DNA of 64,000 nt, from positions 27,010,638 through 27,074,637 of the forward strand of contig JAGTTD010000010.1 in NCBI GenBank assembly GCA_018398585.1. The letters are read 5' to 3'. Each line of letters opens with the position of its first letter. Within the stretch, counting starts at the first letter, position 1. This DNA comes from Simmondsia chinensis (Eukaryota > Streptophyta > Magnoliopsida > Caryophyllales > Simmondsiaceae). A program made the position numbers and the translations under genes. The notes under the pieces were generated by a model that worked only from the letters and a program-made list of their open reading frames with translations, was not told where the DNA came from and ran no database searches. Positions 23,166 through 33,310 of the stretch are shown one piece after another.

Positions 23166-23439
23166 GTTAGTCTATGTAGAGGTTTAGAGTAGTGCATCCT
23201 ATGATTGCTTGCACTAGTGCCTCTGGGTGCATTAACTTCTTCTTTGGCGACGTTCTGGCACACCTATTTGTCTATATGCATTCGTGACCACTTGTGAACC
23301 TTGCAACTCGGGCAACTTGTGTACGTGCTGATTATTTCACTGCAACTACCTCCTATCAGGTGCGCTTTGTTACTTTGGCTTGTACTATTTACTGCTTTAA
23401 CTATGTTCACCTTGTGCTTTCAGAATTCTATGCTTCTAT

Positions 23440-23577
23440 GATGACACACTCTTCAGGTTGAGGGTCATCGGAAATAACCTTCATTCAGGGTAGCACCCTG
23501 AAGGGGGAAAGCTACATACATCCACCCCCCCCCCCCCCCCCCCCGACCTTGTGGCACTGGGTTTGTTGTTGTTGTTG
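23440..23577 (+). repeat. RTE LINE 3' UTR with C-run and (TTG)n tail
   Basis: The phrase CAGGTTGAGGGTCATCGG, a short CAGGGTAGCACCCTG stem, AAAGCTACATACATCCA, a run of about 19 C, CTTGTGGCACTGGG and TTGTTGTTGTTGTT close the element. The same series occurs at 13396-13534, 54640-54707, 55561-55617 (minus) and 63820-63974 (minus), so this tail is shared by several short insertions. Confidence 0.8.
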
Positions 23578-24258
23578 TTCTTTTAAATTTTCAAAGTAAC
23601 AAGGACCTGCTAAGCTAAATGGGCTTGATTCAAACAACAAATCCGAATAATCTCTAAAGCACGTCAAACTAAAATCCAAATGACTACCTAGTTAAGTACA
23701 ACCCCAAATAAGTTTCAATTCAAATTCAAACTTCAAAAGAAAAGGATATGCGCCAGCAACCATGTGCAAACTTCAAGATCATCCCACTAAATTTATCAAG
23801 TGACTCATGGATAGTTCCATTCGCTAACCATGAGAACAAAACACATTAAAGTTGAGTCACTCATGTAAGTGCAACAGGTTCAACTACAAAGTCGAGCTTT
23901 GTCCGTGTTGCTTCACATGCACAATGCTCAAGGGGGTAACTATTGAACGTGAAATTTTTCAAAGTTTTAAACGTTAGCCCTCATTGTTTGTATTTGTTAA
24001 AAATTAAATATTATGGGATCTGCCTTTAAACTAATATAGATGGATCCATATAAACTCAAAATACATATTGCAAATTTTAAGTGGGCTCAAAGTAATGATA
24101 CATAGAGGGTAATTTGCGTGGGTTTAGCACAAGGCTCATGTTACGATAAAACTCAAAGGAAGTCCACTAGATAGGCCCATTTGTATTGCCTCATGTATCC
24201 AATTTAAACCCAAAAAAAAAAAAAAAAAAGAAAAGAAAAAGATTAAATAAAAATAGTT
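23578..24258 (+). repeat. gypsy 3' interior, purine tract and truncated 3' LTR
   Basis: 23578-23930 resembles the CAAATCCAAAT-type low-complexity sequence of the 5' LTR in style and codes for nothing. A purine tract CAAGGGGG near 23930-23937 would be the plus-strand primer, and the 3' LTR would start about 23938. Clear similarity to 11575-11765 runs from about 24050 to 24258, where the LTR is cut off by the Helitron-like terminus. Confidence 0.65.
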
Positions 24259-24280
24259 ACTTCCCGTGCGTTGCACGGCC
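24255..24280 (-). mobile_element. Helitron-like 3' terminus (hairpin), degraded
   Basis: CCGTGCGTTGCACGG (24264-24278) forms a perfect 6-bp stem with a 3-base loop. On the minus strand it is followed by about 9 bases and CTAT, close to the Helitron ending CTRR (CTAG in the related copies at 59792 and 62421). The body would extend to the right, but its other end was not identified. Confidence 0.45.
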
Positions 24281-24821
24281 AGACTTTTATATTTCAAAAA
24301 TTCTAAGCCATATATCATAGTTTTTTAAATAAGTTATTATATATATGTTGTGAACTTATTTTTGTATCATTTGAAAAGCCCAAATTTATATAACCTTAAC
24401 TTAACAACAATTATTTTAAATAATTTGGTGGCCTTTATGTGAAAGTTTTATTATTATTTTTATAATTATTTATATTAAATATAAATGGACTATTTTTTTT
24501 TTTTTTAATAACACTGAATGTTGAAATAAAAGAATTATAGGACTTTTAAAATAATAGTGAACTCAAACTTACAATACTTTCCAGTAGTGTCATGTCACTG
24601 AGATCCTAGCTTGATTAAAATCGAAGTAACCCTTTTTGACAAAAGCAAAAAAAAAAAAGTTACCATTCAACTTTTAATTTCAAAAGAAATTACCCCTTAA
24701 ATTTATAGTCAAAATCAATATGATCCCTCCAACTTTTAAGTTAGTTAAAGATACCCTGAATTACTTATTAAAATCATCATAATTTTAATTTTATTAGTGA
24801 AAATCAAAGTGACTCCCCTAA
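24280..24821. other. AT-rich non-coding DNA, possible Helitron body
   Basis: No gene seen. The stretch is AT-rich and contains phrases of the type 'GTCAAAATCAATATGATCCCTCC' in several degenerate versions between 24610 and 24815, suggesting another decayed non-coding repeat. Confidence 0.4.
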
Positions 24822-25485
24822 TTTTTAATGGATAAATTACAGTCTTTTGCTTTAAAAATAGAAAACTCCCTTCACAAATAAAAGCAGTCATAAAACTCTC
24901 TCACTTTTAAAAATTTAGCACTTAACGCCCATGCAACTTATTTTTGACCATTTTGCCACTAATGTTTAATTTTATTTTTAGAATAGAGTTTTATATTATT
25001 AGACAAAAATTAGAAATTTTATGTTTTTAGCAAAAGAATTAAGGGGATTTTCTATATTTATAAAAATATAATTATTTTAATAATTATAATAATATTATTA
25101 TAAGTTCAGAAGATACAAATTATTTTTAAAATTTTCATAAAAATTATTATGAGATAAAATATATTATTTTTTGTTGATATTATAATATCACTACTATAAT
25201 TAATTAAAATAATAATTTTATAAATATAGAAAACCTCACTTTTTTAAACTATAAAAAAAAATCCTTATTTTTTTTCAAAATATAAAACCCTACCTAAAAA
25301 TAAAATGAAACACTTAACCATTTTATTTTGAGGGGCAAAATAGTATAAAAAAAAAAGTTGTTTGGGGGTAAAGTAAAAAATTTTCAAAAGTGAGGGGATT
25401 AAGTGAGTCGTTTTATTTGTGATAGGGATTTTCTATTATTAAAGCAAAAATCAGAAAAGTTTTCTGTAATTTACTTGTTTTTAAT
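24822..25485. mobile_element. Long-TIR MITE (about 648 bp)
   Basis: The ends are inverted repeats of more than 100 bp. The left arm ATAAATTACAG, TTTTGCTTTAAAAATAGAAAA, TTCACAAATAAAA and CTCACTTTTAAAAATTT recurs as the reverse complement at the right end up to 25477. The core is almost pure AT. The 8 bases tttttaat occur on both sides (24822-24829 and 25478-25485) as a possible target duplication, though in such AT-rich DNA this could be chance. Confidence 0.65.
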
Positions 25486-25823
25486 TTCATTAAAAATAAA
25501 CCAAAAAATTAAAGAAGAAGGTTAAAATCGTTGGCTAATTTAGTTTTCTGATATGTATAGATAAATAAATTTGTTAGCGCATTTTTTGTGTTCCAATAAC
25601 TAGATGATAGATAGTTAAACTTCAGACCGAAGTTTTTTAAATATATTGTCCAATATCTTTTTTTTTTTTTTTTTTCTATTATTGTTGTTTTCAACCTATT
25701 CAGAATTTGTATTTTTGCGGTATAGTAGGACATAAGGAAATATTTATAATATAATGTACTAAAATCTCCTTAATTGATATCTACCCAAAAGAAGCCTTTT
25801 TTGAAACCTTAAACATGCTGACG
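25486..25823. other. AT-rich spacer, no gene seen
   Basis: It contains a T-run of about 21 bases near 25657-25677 and no supported coding sequence. Confidence 0.5.
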
Positions 25824-26027
25824 CTACAAACCGTCAATAACAACCAAAGTAGAACCATCCATCGCAACGTAGTCAGCAACTTTTCTATCTCTATTTATTA
25901 AAAAGAAACCTTTTATGCCATGGATTATTCGTTCCTTATGAAGGCCAAACGTCAGCTGCTGTCCACCAAGCACCCAAATGACAACTAAACTCAGAGCCAA
26001 GCTTGGGTCCATTGAGTTGAGCATCAA
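25824..26027 (-). pseudogene. RNase H-like (RVT_3-type) C-terminal fragment
   Basis: The minus frame ends with GFFLINRDRKVADYVAMDGS, which fits the last conserved block of plant RNase H-like proteins ('F..V.RDxNxVADxLAxxG') with the Asn lost. These domains occur in host genes and at the end of non-LTR elements. The catalytic part upstream (right) is not recognisable. It is an isolated fragment between AT-rich stretches. Confidence 0.4.
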
Positions 26028-27898
26028 ACAAGTAAATTGCCTTAAAAATTGATTGTACCCTTGTTTTTATAAAGAAATGGCATACAAAGTAAAAAAGTAA
26101 TTTTAGCATTAATTGTTTTACGTAAATCTTGAATTAGATGGAAGTATCTTTTTTTTTTTTTTTTTTTTTGGGTATATCTTTGTATATATTTGACAACTAC
26201 AAGGACAGTGGTGATTAAATATTTTTTACAACCACTAGTGGAGCGGGGCGGATTATGCACCTTGGAAGCTTTTGTTTTAATTTTTAAATAATTCAATAAA
26301 AATCTAAGTGCGCAGAAATTCAGAATTAACCCTTTGCTAATTTTTTTAGAAGGGATGGGTACTTCTGCTTAAGAATATAGATACATATTACACTAACCGA
26401 AACTATATTCTATGCTTCATAAATTTGAGACTATTCAGTGTCATAATATTGGTCGCAAAGACTAATTAATTTGCTCAAGTATTCAGATCAAAAAAAATTT
26501 GCTCAAGTATGCAACAGAATCTAAAAGTAAATCAAATTTATGATGTTGACCCAAAAAAAAAAAAAAATTTCAAATTTATCACCTCCACTTTCCCGTATAT
26601 AGTTCGTGTTCAATTTAACCTCCAAAATTCGCAATTATCTACCAAATTTCCTATTGTTTCTTCAAAATTTGGCCAAATTTGAAACAACAAAAATGGAAAT
26701 AAATCAATTTAAGCGATCAGAACAAAACTCAACTCACCTTCATTTCCATTCTCCTGATTTTCGCCTAATTTGACCCCAAATTTTCTCATTTATCCACCAA
26801 AATTTTCTATTTCCCCTTAAAAATTGAGCAAAATTTGGAACACATCTCATTTTCTAATTAGCGTCCTCCAAAACTTCCATATAAATCCTCACTAGGCCTT
26901 CTTCTCGAGCCTCGACATGAATTCTCTCACCACAATAATAAAGAGAAGAACAAATTGTTTCGCATACAATTCCAAGTTTTGCACCTTATCTTACTTGTAA
27001 TTTGTTTTCGCCTTTTCTAGTTATTTTTAAGAATGTTGGAAATTTTTTTTATGACCACAACATGAGTGTGGGAAGTTTTTTTATGATCATGACATGGGAA
27101 GTTACCATAACAATTGTGGAATGGAATTTTTTTTTTTTTTATACTAATTTTGTAAAGTAAATAGGGTGTTCTAGAATTGTAGAATTTAGTGTTTGTCGAA
27201 ATTTTAGGGGGATGAGAACTTCAACATAATAATAACTAGCTTTCCCTCATGCGATGTATGATTGTTCATATATTTTATAACATTTCTATTTGAGATGCAT
27301 TTTTATTGTTTCTCTTTGATATAGTTGCGCTTTTCTTTAATTGTTCTTGAGTGTATAATGTAGTAGTCGTCACAATCTAAATTTTCATAATTCGTCTGTG
27401 TCTTTTTCCTGCTCATTTGTACTCACCATACTCTCCTTTCTATTGAAAAGCTAATACTTTTATGCTAATACATGTCATGTTTATCGTCTCTTTCAAGACC
27501 GTATTTGTTGTATACTTCTAATCATACTTTCGTCACGTTGCGGTTATTGAAACACTTGTGAACTTATTGATGGTTGATTCTCGTTGTAATAGCATTTTAA
27601 TGCATTTTAATTTATGATGAGTATCGTAGTTAAGAAAAATACATGTGATTATTAAGCCTTTATAAACTGTAAACTTTTAAAACCTCAAATAATGGAGAAC
27701 CTTCAAGACAGGCTACGTTATGAAGCGGCAAGCATGTGGAATTACATGTGGGAGTCGTATTAGACATCTTTTCTTGAAGCTTTAGGTCTAGGATATATAA
27801 TCTTCTTTCGGTATCTTCCACCCTAAGAAAAAATGTGTCATGAATACTATATGTGGGATAAGTACTCAACTCATTAGTATTAGTTAAGGTGGTTAGAA
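26028..27898. other. Intergenic DNA, no gene recognised
   Basis: The region has moderate to high AT content. T-runs lie near 26151-26169 and 27127-27140. Two repeated phrases of the form 'AAATTTTCT/CCAAATTT' occur in 26580-26830. The open frame at 27660-27869 (minus) has no recognisable features. No RNA gene or structured repeat was seen. Confidence 0.5.
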
Positions 27899-28188
27899 TG
27901 TAATAGATTGTAGTAGTTTTTTAATTGTACTAGGATATGTAGGGAATCTAAGCACTTGTTAGCTGTTACTTTGGGAACATGTGTTAGTTAGAGCTTAGAT
28001 ATTTTGTTTAGCCATCTCTATTAAGTAAATGCTCCCTCACTTGTAAGAAGGCATTCAATGAAATACAATAATCTTAATTCTCTTTTCTACTCTCTATGCT
28101 ATCTAATTCTCATCTCTTTCTCAATTCTTCTTTATCCCAAGCTCTCTTTGTTTCTAGTCATAATCTGAGTCCACCTCGGGTCATGACA
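27899..28188 (+). repeat. Single LTR of a copia-like element
   Basis: The boundary is inferred from TGTAATAG at the start and TCATGACA at the end, followed two bases later by a PBS. Inside are pyrimidine-rich downstream sequences (TTCTCTTTTCTACTCTCTATGC) and CAATGAAATACAATAATC, as usual for the R/U5 of copia LTRs. No partner LTR was found in the window, so the element is either truncated or its interior was replaced. Confidence 0.65.
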
Positions 28189-28190
28189 TT

Positions 28191-28202
28191 TGGTATTAGA
28201 GC
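28191..28202 (+). other. Primer-binding site after the single LTR
   Basis: TGGTATTAGAGC differs by one base from the plant initiator tRNA-Met PBS TGGTATCAGAGC. No gag frame follows it. Confidence 0.75.
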
Positions 28203-28542
28203 TCGATCTTGAGCTCATGAAATTTCGCATTCAATCAAGCATTAGATCAAGTTACAGTGATATATAGTTCTTTTATCAAATTGCATTGATCAATGATCAT
28301 TAGTTTTGCATAAAGCAATTGTAATTGCTGTACTAGTTATGCTGCAATTTTGCTCACCTGATACCATCCATAGGGTCACATTCTGCTGAGCAGACAAAGA
28401 ATTGGGCTAAAGTGTTCAGATCTTGCTGCACGTATAGTGGACTGATCAAAATACTGCACTTAAGTGTTCAAGAATTAACCAAATTGCGTAGATCAAGATT
28501 TCAGCTGATTGCTGTTCAAGTTAGCGGCAGATTACGGTCTTA

Positions 28543-28815
28543 ATGCCTCGCATCAAGACAAGAATAGAAGCCGCAACTACACTCTTGGTAAAAATCTCGA
28601 ATGCCCTTTATCCTACGACCAAGGATATCCTTTACCAAGTCTTTTATCCCTATGGCTATATTGAAAGAATTAAAGTCAATTCAATATCGACCTTAGAGGT
28701 TAAAGCATAAGTGACATTTTCTTCAATAAATCAAGCTGCCTCGGCAATTGTTCATCTACATGGAAGAAATATCTATGACAATTGTTTATTTAGGCTAGTA
28801 CTAATGCAACCAGGC
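28543..28815 (+). pseudogene. RRM-domain fragment resembling a PTB (polypyrimidine-tract-binding) protein
   Basis: From the ATG at 28543 one frame, with a single stop at 28708-28710, gives LLVKISNALYPTTKDILYQV, FYPYGYIERIKV and, after the stop, VTFSSINQAASAIVHLHGRN followed by IYDNCLFRL. This matches an RNA-recognition motif of plant PTB-like splicing regulators: the RNP2-like 'LLVTIxxMLYPVTxDVLHxVFSPYGxVEKI', then a degraded RNP1 and 'AxxALxGRNIYDGCCxLxI'. About 90 codons are retained, one RRM out of the three or four in the family. It has no introns and lies 340 bp behind a retroelement PBS, so capture by that element is possible. It cannot encode a working protein as it stands. Confidence 0.6.
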
Positions 28816-30071
28816 TTCTTGCATGCTTTTCTTTTTATACACATTTCTGCCTTACTTCTTGTTGTTTACACCATTTATATGAACGCATGTTGTCTACGCA
28901 TTTCTACCCTGTTTCTTGTTGCTTCCATTTATATCAACATTTTATTTTTTTCAAAATCATAGCTTAATAAATGTTAGTTTTTATTAATATGATATTTTTT
29001 TTATAAAAATAAAATACCTAAAGTTTTGGAGTCTACATTTTTAATATCTAAAACATTTATAAATATTTTGAAAATACTTGACATATTTAAAAAAATTATT
29101 TAAATTTTTAAAAAATGCTTAACATATTTTAGATTATATCAAAAAATTTTAATATATTTTAAACATTTTCAAAATTACTCAAATATCTGAAATATTCGAA
29201 AATTTTTTAAATATTAAGGAAACATGTTAAATATTTTAAAAGTATTTCATATATTTTAAAATATTTTATATACTTTTTAAATATTTAAAAAATATGCTAA
29301 ATAGTTAAACATAATTTATATAGTCTCAAAAAATTTTTTAAATTAAATAATGTTTTAAAAAAATATTTTAAATAATCAAAAAATATTTGGAATAATTTAA
29401 ATATGCGAGAAATACTATAAATATTTTAAAAATTTATTCAATATATGTTGTAAATATTCTTGAAAATATTATAAATATAATTAGTATTCATGATATGTTC
29501 AAAAGATTCAATATTTTTTATAAATATTTACAATATCCTTTCTATGTTTAAACATAAATTTAATACATTATAAATATTTTTGAAAATATTATAAATATTT
29601 AAAAAAATTATATTTAGAGTAATTTGAATAAATATTCATGATATTTTCAAAATATTTAATATTTTTTTAAATATATACAATATTTTCCAATATTTAAAGT
29701 ATTTAAAAAATTATTTGAATATTTCTTAGTTAAATACATATATATGTATAGGACAAAGCCAAACTTATTTTTGGTTGCATCTTTTATTTTAGAAAAGGGT
29801 ATAAATTTACTTTTGGATATTTTTAGTAAACATATATACACAGATATGGAAAAAGTTGAAAATATTTTCAAATATATGTATAACAATAAAATTATTTGTA
29901 TATATATGGGAAGAAGAGGAAAATAATTTTAGATGGAAAGAAAAATCTTTTTTAATATATGTAGTTATTATAAGTGGAAGAAAATGGATATATAAAATAG
30001 CAAAAAATAAATTTGATATATCGGTATTTGCATATTGTAAGAAAGTAAATTTATGTATATAATTTTTTTTG

Positions 30072-30107
<36 letters not shown>

Positions 30108-30430
30108 GAGGAAAAATTATGTGTATACATTTATATAAAATAAAGAACGCCAACTTTGTATTGGTATATATGTGCAATCCAATAAATGGAAAGAAAAACG
30201 TAAATATTATATGATTATGATTTCTTTTGGTTACAATATGATTATGATTAGGATTACCTTTGCTAATTTTTCCAAAATTATAATTAAATAGAATATTAGC
30301 ATAATTAACGTATAATTTAATAAGAAAAATACCCACCTGATTGGTTCAAGGATGAGGCTTGAGTGGACCTAATTCGAAATGCACTTCTTTTATATGAAAA
30401 GAACATTTTTAGAAGTCAGAAGGAAGAAGC
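28816..30430. other. Extreme AT-rich DNA with AAATATTTT motifs and (TA)n
   Basis: From 28980 to 29720 the motif AAATATTTTAAA and variants recur every few tens of bases in irregular order. A (TA)14 microsatellite lies at 30074-30102. Open frames here have the Ile/Tyr/Lys composition expected from AT-rich DNA and are not taken as genes. Confidence 0.7.
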
Positions 30431-30528
30431 TAGAAATTATTTATCCCTCGTCTCCCACTTTCTATTTGTATTCTGGAACTACTAAAGTTCAACAAGTTGG
30501 CAAATGAAGTTTACATTGTGCTATAGCC

Positions 30529-31254
30529 ATGGTAGCTATGATCATCTTGTTCTTACATTTATCGCCGAAAATGACCTTGACGGGACTTACACCTAAAGGC
30601 TTAAGCAACAACTCCTTTATTCTGGTCTGTGATTCGATTGACACTCTGGATGCCTACCTCGGCCCCTGTAAGGAGATTCTCCTACAAATGTTCGGAGAAG
30701 TATATAAGTACTCTGGAGAGACACTTGGATCCCTTAACAGAAGGGTTCGACTCGAAATCCATGGATTTCCAGTCCAGTGTTGGTCAAATGAATGCTTTGT
30801 CGATTTAGCCAAAATCTGGGAGAAGTTCATTAGGGTGGATCCTAGAACATCCACTATGAGGTGCGTTGACGTTGCAAGGATTCTAATTGACACTTGCCAC
30901 ACAACATGTATCCACCAGATGGTTCAGGTTCACCACTATGGAGGAACCCGTTTGATCTTCGTTAAAGAAAGAAGATCTGTTTTGATACTAAACTACTCTC
31001 CCAGCATTGTGTCCAGAGTCGCATCTATTAGATTGACTAGGGAGCAGGCCTACTCCCCTTCACTTTCCCTCCAAGGAAACAAATGCACGACTGTGGCAAG
31101 ACATTCTTCACAGGTTCAACCTTCTATGCATCTGGTACCAGAACGCTCGTTTATTAGTGAGGTGATTACAAGTCCTGCCCCGCGATTGGCAAATGAAGGG
31201 AGGGGAATTGCTTGGCAACCGTCTGGACATGTTTCCATCCCCCTTAACGGCTAA
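30529..31254 (+). pseudogene. L1 ORF1-like protein (DUF4283-type), N-terminal and middle part
   Basis: The 241-codon frame contains RRVRLEIHGFPVQCWSNECF, then LAKIWEKFIRVDPRTSTMRC, VDVARILIDT and QVHHYGGTRLIFVKER. This pattern (RxVWxEIxGxPxxxWxxxxFxxIxxxWGxFIxxDxxTxxxxxxxxARxLIxT) is the conserved core of plant LINE ORF1 and related DUF4283 proteins, which bind nucleic acid. A CCHC knuckle that often follows is not seen. The true start may be upstream, because the first 30 residues look unrelated. Confidence 0.65.
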
Positions 31255-31559
31255 ATCATTAGGAGATGGGCCCTGCAGTGATCACTCCTGCATGCCGTGC
31301 CTTACGCTTCACAGTAGGTGGTTCATCCTCCCCGGCTATTGCCATGGGTTGAGAATGGCGAAGCTCCAGCTGATCAACATCATGCTTAGATAACCACACC
31401 TGATACCGTCGGGGAAGTAACAATGATAATGAGTCAACAACATCTAGGCCTGAATTCCCTCCAGGATTAGAGCCCATAACAGTAATCGGTAACTCTCAAG
31501 CTGAGGATAGTTTGCCGCATAGTCAATAAGTTTCAGCTCCATCCATGGAAGGGCCTAGC

Positions 31560-31880
31560 ACGGGCTGAAGGAAAAAGGAAAAATTCCGCACAACAAAAAC
31601 AGAGAGAAAAGCGATCAAGCGCAAGATAAAGGAAAGAGAGAAGCGGGAGCTGCAAGACTTCCTAAAGGATATGTCTCCTAGAAATAATGTTGGAAAATCA
31701 TCTAAGGCAGCTGGAAAGAGGAAAAAACGGAATAGGGAAAATCGAATCCAAAAGATCACGGAAGAAGAGTATGATGAGAGGATCCTGAAAGCGGAGCGGG
31801 TAATAGAGATAGGAGAAAAGATGGGTTTCAACTTTGATGATTTCGACCCGGTTATGGTGGCTGGCATTCTCACCCAATGA
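31560..31880 (+). pseudogene. L1 ORF1 C-terminal fragment
   Basis: A Lys/Arg-rich stretch (SKAAGKRKKRNRENRI) leads to ILKAERVIEIGEKMGFNFDD. Plant L1 ORF1 proteins commonly end in a block of the type 'AWxxGKxLGLxxxGDExEV'. It is separated from the first ORF1 frame by stops and a frameshift around 31255-31670. Confidence 0.5.
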
Positions 31881-32190
31881 TATGGGTTGGGTATTTGGGT
31901 TGTGGCTTCAGGCCCATTCCTGGTTCTTGTGCTGGCCTTCAGGCTCTTCTTCATCTAGGTTCCCTGTGTGTGATGGGTCTGTGCCCGCTGTTATTTCTTT
32001 TCCTCGTGTCTTTTTTGGTCCTGTGCTCGGTGGTTGTTGTGTCGTGTTTTGAGGAGAGCGCTTTGGTTCTGTTTTCTTATTTTGTGTTAGCTTTTTTCGT
32101 CCCGTGTTGTTGCAGTCGGACTCAGGCCTCGTCTAGCCAGTGGCTAACTTGTTTAACGACTTTGTCGCAATTTATCGGAAAAAAAATGAT

Positions 32191-33310
32191 ATTTATATGT
32201 TATTGTACTTTTTAAGTGGATTCTCCCATATAGTTATGGTGACCTTTCATATTTTCATATTTATATGTTAAATTTTTTTATAGATGTTTCCAAATGGTTA
32301 TGGTGACTTTTCATATTTCCATTCATTTTTTTATACTTTCTTTTTTGTTGAAAATAATTCAATATATAATGAATATATTAATACTATTAATAAGTTTTGG
32401 AATTCTAAATGTAAACTAATAATAAAAAGATAACAATAAATATTATTACATGAAAGTTTTTTATATACATTAAATATTAAAATATTTTGAAAAAAATAGA
32501 GGTGAAATTGTTTCTGAATTTAAAGTTAGATTAAAATTTTATATGTATAAATATTCTTTTAGAATTGCAAGTAATGTATTTTTAAATTTAGTTTTTAGTT
32601 TCAAACTTAAAGTTAGATAAAAAATATGTATAAATATTTATTTAAAATTACAAATAATGTAGTTTATAAATAAAAAATCACAAATAATGTATTGTGTTTT
32701 TGGCTCATTGAATGCATTTAAGAATAATTTTGTAGAGACTGTGTTATTAGGGAGCTAAAAGGTTGGAGGTGTATAATGGCTTAATTGGGAGGTTAGAAGA
32801 GATGTGGAGTATGGAGGCACTTAGAAATAGTAGATAAAAATAGATAATATATGTATTAATTTTTTATTATTTTCAAAAAACTAAGGCCTAAAAAGTGTTT
32901 GAATAAAATAGTATTTATTGTGATTCAATATATTATGTGTATGTAGGATTTGTAATGTATTTTTAACCCAGAAAAAAGTGAGAATTATTCTCACTTGTTT
33001 CACTTACCTTGAGATAAAATCGCCTTCAACGATTCTTACCTAAGAGAAAAGTACAATTGTGACCACTTCTCCACTTGCCAATTCCCACTTTGTTTCAATA
33101 ATTGGGACTACAATTGGCCAACCTTGGGACACGGGCAGATTCCAACAACTCTCCTCTAGCCCCATGAAAGCTAAATTAGTGGACTTGCATTATATTGCCT
33201 CACAACCTCAAGAAACAATAAGTTTCGGCCTCTAAAAAAATTTTTAAAAAAAAATGGCTTAAATGATTACCATTCTTGGTTAAACACTGAGAATATGTGG
33301 ACAATCAAAG
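32191..33310. other. AT-rich spacer, no gene seen
   Basis: Short imperfect duplications occur, such as 'TGGTGACCTTTCATATTT' and 'TGGTGACTTTTCATATTT' at about 32238 and 32299, and TAAAGTTAGAT phrases near 32520 and 32607. A less AT-rich island at 33030-33190 has no credible frame. Confidence 0.5.

Larger units (their letters stand above)
19443..23577 (+). mobile_element. RTE-type LINE
   Basis: The element starts with a C-rich leader, then carries an apurinic-type endonuclease frame (20257-21250), a reverse transcriptase (about 21720-22600) and a C-terminal region (to about 23160). It ends in a 3' UTR with a (TTG)n tail (about 23559-23577). Endonuclease followed by RT without an ORF1 or LTRs is the RTE layout. 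The reading frame has several stops and shifts. No target duplication was found. It is embedded in the gypsy RT. Confidence 0.85.
11575..24258 (+). mobile_element. Large Ty3/gypsy element of Tat-like lineage, heavily interrupted
   Basis: A direct repeat links 11575-11765 with about 24050-24258 (shared phrases GGGTTTAGCAC, GTCCACTAGATAGGCCC and TTGTATTGCCTCATGTAT), giving 5' and 3' LTRs. Between them on the plus strand lie a PBS-like site (13321), gag, a second zinc-type block, protease, a long spacer and the first part of RT. After the LINE insertion the remaining RT, RNase H and integrase are missing; only about 360 bp of 3' interior remains before a purine tract and the LTR. The insertions at 13396, 14611 and 19443 are all younger than it. 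Confidence 0.8.
30430..32190 (+). mobile_element. L1-type LINE derivative with ORF1 but no ORF2
   Basis: An ORF1-like frame (30529-31254), a later ORF1 C-terminal piece (31671-31880) and a pyrimidine/G-rich 3' UTR ending CTTTGTCGCAATTTATCGG plus an A-run (about 32178-32188) lie on the plus strand. The region where ORF2 (endonuclease, RT) should be is absent: only about 300 bp separate the ORF1 end from the tail. It could therefore only have moved using another LINE's enzymes. The 5' limit is approximate and no target duplication was found. Confidence 0.6.

Noticed and set aside
23081..23263. 60-codon minus-strand frame near the LINE end
   Set aside because: It is antisense to the LINE C-terminal region and 3' UTR, with no features.
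29656..30336. Several Ile/Tyr/Phe/Lys-rich frames of 60-122 codons on both strands
   Set aside because: Extreme AT content and overlap on both strands; no motif or start context supports a protein.
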